Shown: positions 57,201 through 64,000 of the stretch, piece by piece | How the letters are laid out: every line of letters begins with the position of its first letter | Numbering within the stretch: position 1 is the first letter of the stretch | Assembly (NCBI GenBank): GCA_019054805.1 | Contig: JAHQIY010000004.1 | Coordinates: 5,890,001-5,954,000, forward strand | DNA: 64,000 bases | Source of the DNA: Brachionus manjavacas | Taxonomy: Eukaryota > Rotifera > Eurotatoria > Ploima > Brachionidae | Direction of reading: 5' to 3' | The notes under the pieces: model-generated | What the model saw: the letters and a program-made list of their open reading frames with translations, nothing else | Told to the model about the DNA's origin: nothing | Database searches by the model: none | Made by a program: the position numbers and the translations under genes

Positions 57201-58250
57201 AATGAAAACTTAATTTTTTGACAATTATCCCTAGTTCCTCATCCGGTTAACCGCTAGGTCTAGATAATAATTGTCCCTATTCTATCCTAGTGGATAATGG
57301 GGAGGCGCTCATCTCCTTTTCATGTACCTTTTTGAGCAACGGCTCCGATCTGACACAGAGGCTTAGCAATTATTACCCAGTCGAAACTGGTTCCCCTATT
57401 TTTCTGATGAAAGAGTTTTAAACATTCGCCCCGTGCAAAAATATTTTGAAGATTTTTTCACCCTCAGCGAGTTTTGAACCCTCGATCCTCTGCTTGCATG
57501 ACTAGCACGCAAACCATTCGGCTATACGGGCTTTTATAGGTAGGTCTATATAGGTGAGTCAAAATCTTAGGGTAAGTGAACGAATTTCAAATTTTCTCAT
57601 CAAAATTTGTTTAAACTTAATTTTTACAAAAAGGTCACCTGGTTAGGCTTAATTTCAATAGACCAAAGCAAAAATTTAGATTTTTTACCTTTAATTAATT
57701 TTTTAAATAAAATTATAAATTTTAGTAAATATTAATCTTTTTACAAGAATTGTTGAAAATTTGTTCTAAAGTAAAAATTAAAATCACCGCTGTAGACATT
57801 AGATACAATTAGAATTTTAAAATTTACCATATTTTTTATTTTTTCAGCAAATTCGTTTTTCATGTTATTTGGTAGTGATTCGATGAGAGAATTTTGATTC
57901 AATAAGACAGCATCAGTTTTTTTGGTAAGCAATTGACTAAGGGTTTTTTTGCCGGATGCAGGTGGACCAAAAATAAGAATTGCAGGAGCTAAAAATAAAA
58001 ATAACTAACGCCTTTATATTAATCTTGTTTACAATTGACATCTTTGCGAAGAAAATCAATAAAGAATTGCAGTGGTTCATCCGGTTTATGAATAATGAGC
58101 TGAGAGAGCATTCTCTTGAGAAAAAATTAAATGGCTATAAAATTTATCTAAATTCATATATTTTACTTGATAGAGCTCAAAAATTTCATGTTTTTCGGCA
58201 TATAGCGAAAACTGAGGCGGAATTAAAAGTGGTTTAGTTGTTTGATCCAT
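54300..58250 (-). CDS. ak8: Adenylate kinase 8 (two-domain ciliary adenylate kinase)
   Basis: Transfers phosphate between ATP and AMP; AK8 is tied to motile cilia in animals. Eight exons: 58250-58167, 58114-58033, 57988-57828, 55622-55472, 55426-55355, 55297-55097, 55046-54825 and 54772-54300, giving 481 residues against 479 in human. All phases agree. Domain 1 has P-loop GPPASGKKT, GWILEGFPETRPQAL and GKRVDPKNGDIYHTTFDWP. Domain 2 has P-loop GPYGSGRRTQ, GWVLHGFPRNRDQAETL and LRYLDPITGERYHMLFNPPP, ending ESGIVNPIPKS as in vertebrate AK8. In domain 2 the Walker A lysine is Arg. The short intron between exons 5 and 6 happens to be open in frame. The 2.2-kb intron 3 (55623-57827) holds a MITE, an AT-rich palindromic run near 56715-56785 and a SINE. 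Confidence 0.93.
56433..56699. mobile_element. MITE with Tc1/mariner-type ends, copy 2
   Basis: A 267-bp copy of the family at 17795-18052. It begins CAGTGCCGGAAATTAACTTG, ends in the inverted terminus CACTG, is flanked by TA on both sides (56431-56432 and 56700-56701), and is filled with inverted ATATCA/TGATAT words. The centres of the two copies match in opposite orientation (a short T-rich stretch near 17935-17955 against an A-rich one near 56520-56560). It sits in the third intron of AK8. Confidence 0.85.
57215..57531 (-). mobile_element. tRNA-derived SINE in AK8 intron 3
   Basis: From 57531 leftwards on the minus strand a tRNA-like head starts GCCCGTATAGCCGAATGG. Its A box is TAGCCGAATGG (57524-57514) and its B box GGTTCAAAACT (57480-57470), with the spacing of a tRNA gene. 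The anticodon arm is imperfect, with loop GTCATGC. The 3' acceptor strand does not pair well, so this is not a functional tRNA. About 220 bp of unusually GC-rich unrelated body follow (GGAACCAGTTTCGACTGGG; GAGATGAGCGCCTCCCC; GGTTAACCGGATGAGG). The exact 3' end and target duplication are uncertain. The head orientation matches the host gene. Confidence 0.65.
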
Positions 58251-60523
58251 CTTGTCACAAGTTCAGGGTCTATAATTTTGATATTTAAATTTTCAGATGT
58301 ATCAAAATTTAATTTTTATTTCAGTTTTTTAATTGCTAAGCAACGCCTCTAAGAACAAATTGCTTTCAAATTTTAATTATAATTTAGCTCATTATTCTAT
58401 ATTTTATCTGTTGGGTTCTAAAAAAATATTTTATTATCAAAAATTTACTGCTTTTATAACAAAGCTTTTAAATGCAATTTGAAATTTTATCAGAATTTTT
58501 ATTTTTCAAATATTTTTGAATATTTTAATAATTAATAAAAAATGTTGCTTTTAAATTTTTTAAACAAGTTGACACTATCTATGGTTCATGTATTCTAAAT
58601 ACGTCAAGTTTTAAATTTTCAAAAGAAATTCAATTTTTCTAGTTTACGAATAACAAAACAGCACCCTTGAAACACACATCATATGCTAGTCTTGTCATAT
58701 GCTTTAAAAAAGTGTATCGTATTAAATGAATATTTGTTTGCTTAGAAAACACGAATTAAGTTAACTAGTCAAAAAAAATTTTGATTTTTTGTTTCATCTG
58801 TGAGCAGTTTTCAGAAAAATTTCAAAGATTGTTAGATATCTATCTTTTTTGATCGAGATTTTTAGCATAATTTGAATTGATACATGGTGAAAGAATTTTG
58901 TCAATTATAACAATATTAATTTACGTTTAGTAACAATTTAAATACCTTTTCTTTAAATTAATAATTTCCTTTGTTTTATGCCAAATTCAAGTTTCATATT
59001 TTCTAGGTATACTTTACCTAAATTTAAAATTTGTTTCTACTTTTGAAAAAAATCGACTCTTCAGGATTCGATTAGCAAGCAATAAGCTTAAATTTGTAGA
59101 TTAAATTTTTATTATTTAAAAAAATAATTTTTTATTATATATGTTAATTGAGATGAGTTTAAATTTGTAAATGACGTCAATGTTTTCAACAAAATTATTT
59201 TCCCAAAAGAACAAATATCTTCGTTAAAAAGTGACAATTTAAACTGAGGGATTTCATCAAACAAAATTAAATTTAAATGGAGTTGAATTTTGGCTGATAG
59301 CGCTGTCTCTATTAGCAGTCAGCATTAAAAAATAAAAGTAAAAATTTAAATTTACCTTTGAAGAATTTTTTAGTAAAAAGGAGAAAAAAATCTCTTTTAG
59401 TATGAGTTTTATTTGCCTTTTCGAAATTTTTCTAGAATTAACAGATTCTATTTTTTTGAAGCCTCATCAATTATAATACTTTTTGATTTACCTTGTGAGT
59501 AGGTATTGTTGAATAGATATTGCGTTGGCGTTTGAGCCAAAATTGATTTCAAATAATTAAATCAAAAAAAAAATTCAAAAGCAATTAAAATATTTTGAAT
59601 TGATAGTCAAATATTTTGAATTGATAGTATCTCTTAAAAATTTCCTGATATTTTAAATACTATTAGAATTTGTTTTTTTCGATTTTTTCTGAATTAAGAT
59701 TTAGAACCCCATAAAGCTAACTTAACTGGGTTTTGTTCAAATCATAAACATTTTTTGATAATCAAAACATTAAAACTATAAAAAATTTACGTAGGCCCGT
59801 TTAAAATATTTAGATAAAATGTGCCTAAAAATTACTTTTAAGCACCTAAATTAATTAAATTAAAGCTTTCTAGGTTATGGGAGAAAAATTCTGCTTAATG
59901 GCAAAATAGCAAGAAAATAAACTTTGCATATCATAGATTAGTATTAGTAATTTTGATTTAGGGCTTTAATTAGTTAATTAATCAATCAAATTTCAATAAA
60001 TTATAAACAAAATTGAGCATTTGATGTTTGGAATGCAATAATTGTGAAAACACATTAATAAATTATGAAAAATGGTGTGCTCGCAACGGAAAAGAATTAT
60101 GACTGAAACTATAGGTGAAAATAAAACGAGCAGTTTTAAAAAGATTTGAATTTGTTTTGGCAAAGAGGGAGCATTAAGATAGAAATGCAATTTTGAGCAA
60201 AAATTTCAAATTTCAACACAAAAAGCATCAATAACAAGTATACCAGGCTCCTACGCATCCGAATTTCTAATTATTATAATTATTTGAAATATTTATTTAA
60301 TTTTTTTCTCTTGTTTAAAATAATTACTCTAGGTCTATACTAATGTGGCTAAATTATCAGCTTTTTTGGTTAGCTTTTGGCACCAGTGCGATGATTTTTT
60401 TTCATCGATGATTTAGTATGAATATTAAGATTTGAATATTTAATTTACATTCAATTTTTTCAAAAAGCTTTCTTATTTAATTAATTATAATCAATTTTTG
60501 GTAATTAAGTCATTAAAATTACT
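58251..60523. other. AT-rich spacer between divergent AK8 and ANAPC4
   Basis: About 2.3 kb between two outward-facing genes, so it should contain both promoters. No coding frame or repeat is supported; slightly GC-richer patches near 58640-58700, 59285-59325 and 60340-60415 could not be assigned. Confidence 0.5.
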
Positions 60524-63500
60524 ATGAGCAGTCAAGACGTGAGTTCGTCCTGTTTTTTTAAACAAATTGATGAAAAAAATACCAGCAATGAAGTTACTCA
60601 AATGTTATGGAATCCGAAGATGGACTTGATTGCTGTAGCTTTCGCCAACGCCGAGGTACACCTGTATCGCATGTCATGGCAGCGAGTTTGGAGTATCACA
60701 TGTCCGCACCAGAACATAGCAGTTACATCTTTGGCATGGCGCCCAGATGGTAAAATTCTAGCCGTAGCCTACTCAAATGGTCATTTTAGGCTTCTGGCTG
60801 TCGAGGATGCGAAAAAAATTTTTTCGTTCAACTGTAAAGAAGGCATTCAAAAGCTATATTGGTTGCAAGAAGACGAAGAGTTGAGCAAAAAGCAAGAGGC
60901 AAACAATTTTTATGAAGATATTGCTGGTAGTCAATTACCAAGGCCGATTTCTTATGATATGATCTCGCAGTTATTCGAAAAAAGTAATAATAAAGATTTT
61001 CCCGACAATTTATTCATTAAAGAAAGTAAAACTTTAACTTACCTTGTGTGTGCCTATGGTACTTCCATTTCTATTTTTGTCTACGGTTATTTTCTCCTAA
61101 TCGATGCCAATTTGGACCTGGTTCCAAGTTTTTTGAACTATAAACAAATAAGGTCATGTTTTTTGAGCGATAATACTTCCCTGATAAGCACATTGGGCCT
61201 GACTGATGAAAATTTGCTTGTCTATTCGCTTTTGGATTCCAGAATTTTATCCGACAATCATCTTCAAATAAAAATGGTTTCGACCAAATTTGGCATGTTG
61301 TTTTCAATGTTATCTGCTTTAAAAGCAGTTATCAAAGAGATGGAAGAGTTATGGGAAGACATTTTGGTCGAAATGGATCAAAAGTTCCAGCTGTATGCCT
61401 TGGAAAAGTATTCCAATAGCAATCAGCAAAATAATGGGAACAAGGCGCCAAATCAAGGCAACAATGACTCATCGTTGGTCAACGATTTTATGCTTTTATA
61501 TGCCTTCGGAACTTGTAGTGATCATTTTAAGAATTTTTTGTTGCAAGAATTGACCGAAAAAGGCCTCAAAAAGCTTGAAATTTCGGTAGAAAATTACTAT
61601 TCAAATATACAACGGTTGTTGAGTGGAAATTTTCATCAGTATAATAATTCAATTAATTAATTGAATAAAAACACCTAGAAAAACCTTATGATTAAAATTT
61701 AATTAGATTTGAAAAGGCTGCTGAACTAAAGAGATTCATCAGTCAAGTAATCCAGGTGTTTTTGTTTAAAATATTAAAAAGTTTTTTTAATTCGATCAAA
61801 AATAAAAGAATTGCTTTGTGCATGTTTTACCATCTAAATGAATTATATGGTATGACAAGATGGTCAGATAAGTTTAAAGCGTTTTCAATGACTGAAAAAC
61901 TTATCAATGGTGCGTTTGCTTTTTTAATTCAAAGATTAGTTTTTTAAAATTACTTTGATTTATTTTAGAGGTATTGAATAATTGTGCTAGTCTTATATTA
62001 AAAGCCCAAGAGTTAAATTCGTAAGTTTGATTTTATTATAAATATTTTTTTTTCGGCAAATGCTTAAATCAAATCGTGATATGAAAGTTAACATAGAAAC
62101 TTTATTTTAAAGATTTAAAAATTATATTAAAAATTTTAAATTGGCTAAATCTTAATCAGCTTTAAAAATTCTTTAAAAGAAAAAAGTCCTTAAAAAGAGC
62201 ATAGACATCAAAAAAAGCAATAATAAATATTTTTTTAATCGAAAAGGTAACATTGTTTTTGAAATTTAAGAAAATTTTATAAACTTAAGTTTAGAAAAAT
62301 TTTAAATTTTTCTTCTGTAATTAGTTAATTCATTGTTTTATTTAAATCACGAAAATGTTTTAATTTTCTTTTTTTGTAAATTTGATTTACTTATAATAAG
62401 AAATATTTAAATCTTTTCCAAGAGATTATTTTAAACCTTTTACTTTTAAGACTCGAATTAAAATTAGCAGATAAAGTTATCTAAAAGTAAAACAAAAATT
62501 CGATTTCTTAAAAATTAAAAAGGAAGTTTAAATAATAATATTCTAATGTTTGATATTTTGCGATTTTTTTTAATTCAGATTTATTAATAAATATTAACAG
62601 AAGAAATGATTATTGCTAATTCATAAGATAGAAAAAGGAATTTTTCCTTAATAATAAAAAAATCAAGGGACGAAATTTTTTTACCAAGAGGAATATCGTT
62701 CTGGTTTATTTTGTTATGTTGGCTAATTTGCCTTTAATCAATCTTTAATTTTGAATTTCTCAACATGTCTGCTCTTTTAGCTGAAATTTTCAAAAACAAC
62801 AAGGCTTCTTTATTTTTTTTCACGTAGAAGGAAGTTTTAAAAAATCTTCCTCTTTAAAGAGTCTTCATTTATTACAAATAAATATATGAACCCAAGTCTT
62901 AAATTTACTTAAAAAAAAAAAAGAAAATCGAATAATCATATTTTTTAAAAGCTTAATAATTTTAAAGGGTTATCGAACAAAATATGCGAGAAATAAAAAT
63001 ATTTTTTAAATGGTTGCATGCAAGTAAGGTCATTTCAAATTTGTTTCTGTTATTTCTTATTATATTCTATTTGATTAAAAGGCATCATTCATCTAGGAGA
63101 TGATCAGTCGGCAACGGATATGATTCGGGTAATATTCATAACTAAGAGCAAAGCTTTACATTGAGGACTTTTTCACAAAGGCGTAAAGAATTGCTCGAAG
63201 GAAAAAATTAAAAGGAAATACACTTTTTGTCTTAACAGTTCAATGAAGAAATGGAAAATTCAATTTTGGATTTTATTCAGAACACTTTCAAAGATGCTCA
63301 GACTATTAATATGGAAAAGGTTGGACAATATTTGAAGCATGACAATCTCAAAGTGCCCACAAGCGAAGACAACAACTGGCAAACATTTTTGAAGAACAAA
63401 TTAAATCAAAAAGGTTTGAAATTTAGTGCCACAATAATCTTAAATTTCTAATTAAATTTTTTATTAAAGAAAATCAATATCTTTACTTAAACAAAAAAGA

Positions 63501-64000
63501 AAAATCTTTAATCGGATGTTTTGAGGAATTTAAACAAACTTTAAATGATTGCTTTAAATCTCAAGCGATTAGTAGTCAACAACCATTTTCTTTTATTAAG
63601 CAATATAACATTCATAAATTTAGCTCGACTCAAGAGTTTGTTTTTTTAAATAAAATTCTACTAAAAATTTTAATTAGATTAATTTTTAAGTGCTGACGAA
63701 ATGATCATGTCATACAAATGTATCCAAAATACCATGATAACCGGCTTATTAATGGCCAAAACAAATAATGAGTGCTACATTTTGAAGCACCCAGTAGGCA
63801 GGTTGGTCTCCTTATCTATACGCTTTCAGTAGAATAAAATTTTCTTAATTAAACAATATCAATCAATATTCTCTTTCTAGAATTTGATCTTTGAAAACAA
63901 TTTATTTAAAATATTCATTAATTATAATCTAAATTTTAGCGATCCCGAAGTTAAAGCATATATTTTGAACTTATCTTCTCATACGATTGATTTATCTCAG
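60524..64000 (+). CDS. anapc4: Anaphase-promoting complex subunit 4, 3' end beyond the window
   Basis: APC4 is a scaffold subunit of the APC/C ubiquitin ligase that drives mitotic exit. Exons in view: 60524-61638, 61809-61909, 61969-62020, 62968-63023, 63082-63128, 63239-63413, 63470-63635, 63691-63801 and 63940 to beyond 64000. Every phase agrees. The N-terminal WD40 part shows VTQMLWNPKMDLIAVAFANA and VTSLAWRPDGKILAVAYSNG. The APC4 long helical domain shows LTEKGLKKLEISVENYYSN, then YHLNELYGMTRW, SLILKAQELNSVIEQNMRE, FFKWLHASI, and EKVGQYLKHDNL. The join at 61638/61809 keeps exactly the 15-residue spacing I recall for the vertebrate protein. Intron 3 (62021-62967) is AT-rich and empty. The start is supported by MSSQDVSSSCFFKQIDEK leading straight into the WD40 region. 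Confidence 0.92.

Noticed and set aside
57470-57531. Candidate tRNA gene with CAT anticodon
   Set aside because: A and B boxes are present, but acceptor and T stems pair poorly and a SINE-like body follows; treated as a SINE head.
57741-57800. Possible 21-nt extra AK8 exon (NKFSTIL)
   Set aside because: It has splice signals and keeps phase, but adding it spoils the exact length match to vertebrate AK8 between the LIES and HRIEDYDC blocks.
57980-58237. 85-codon plus-strand frame
   Set aside because: Antisense shadow of AK8 exons 1-2.
1-64000. CRISPR arrays, operons, riboswitches, bacterial or phage islands
   Set aside because: No regularly spaced direct repeats or prokaryotic gene clusters; spliced animal genes throughout.

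Overview
The window looks like nuclear DNA of a small, AT-rich invertebrate. A Brachionus-type rotifer is the best guess: very A/T-rich spacers, many introns of about 50 bp, animal-specific genes (fry, ANAPC4, a PEPT-type SLC15, P-glycoprotein, ciliary AK8), and a RING/propeller protein of a style I associate with rotifers. The species call is inference. There is no bacterial, organellar or CRISPR signal and no intact tRNA or rRNA gene.

Layout. 1-7153 (-): 5' part of the furry gene, four small exons and then one 5.4-kb exon that runs off the left edge. 7154-12785: spacer with one LINE tail. 12786-16827 (+): SLC15 peptide transporter, two exons, with a decayed Gypsy-like fragment in its intron. 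16828-20447: spacer with a Tc1-type MITE and a 627-bp foldback element. 20448-22034 (-): secreted Ig-like protein. 22035-31578: gene-poor, with several short coding-like patches including a FLYWCH-like relic. 31579-34792: a divergent pair, a RING plus propeller-like protein (-) and a macrodomain plus zinc/RING-like protein (+), sharing a 218-bp upstream region. 35690-37140: decayed LINE (+). 37513-38738 (-): leucine-rich-repeat protein. 40485-40925 (-): LINE 3' end. 41497-46447 (+): full P-glycoprotein (ABCB) gene of 17 exons with one apparent frameshift. 46971-52032: LINE-rich block with a nearly whole Jockey-like element (ORF1 and ORF2, - strand). 52208-53608 (-): acyltransferase-fold protein. 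54300-58250 (-): adenylate kinase 8, eight exons, with a MITE and a tRNA-derived SINE in its third intron. 60524 to the right edge (+): ANAPC4, nine exons seen.

The genes form no operon or single pathway. fry, ANAPC4 and AK8 are housekeeping, cell-division or ciliary genes; SLC15 and ABCB are membrane transporters; the RING, macrodomain, LRR and Ig-like genes are fast-evolving and lineage-specific in appearance. Exon joins were worked out by hand from splice signals, reading phase and similarity to remembered family sequences, so edges may be off by a few bases. The most interesting points are the divergent RING/macrodomain pair, a condensation-fold acyltransferase lacking its catalytic histidines, two copies of one Tc1-type MITE, a tRNA-derived SINE, a 28-bp perfect hairpin, and one-base breaks that fall in or beside A runs and may be assembly errors.
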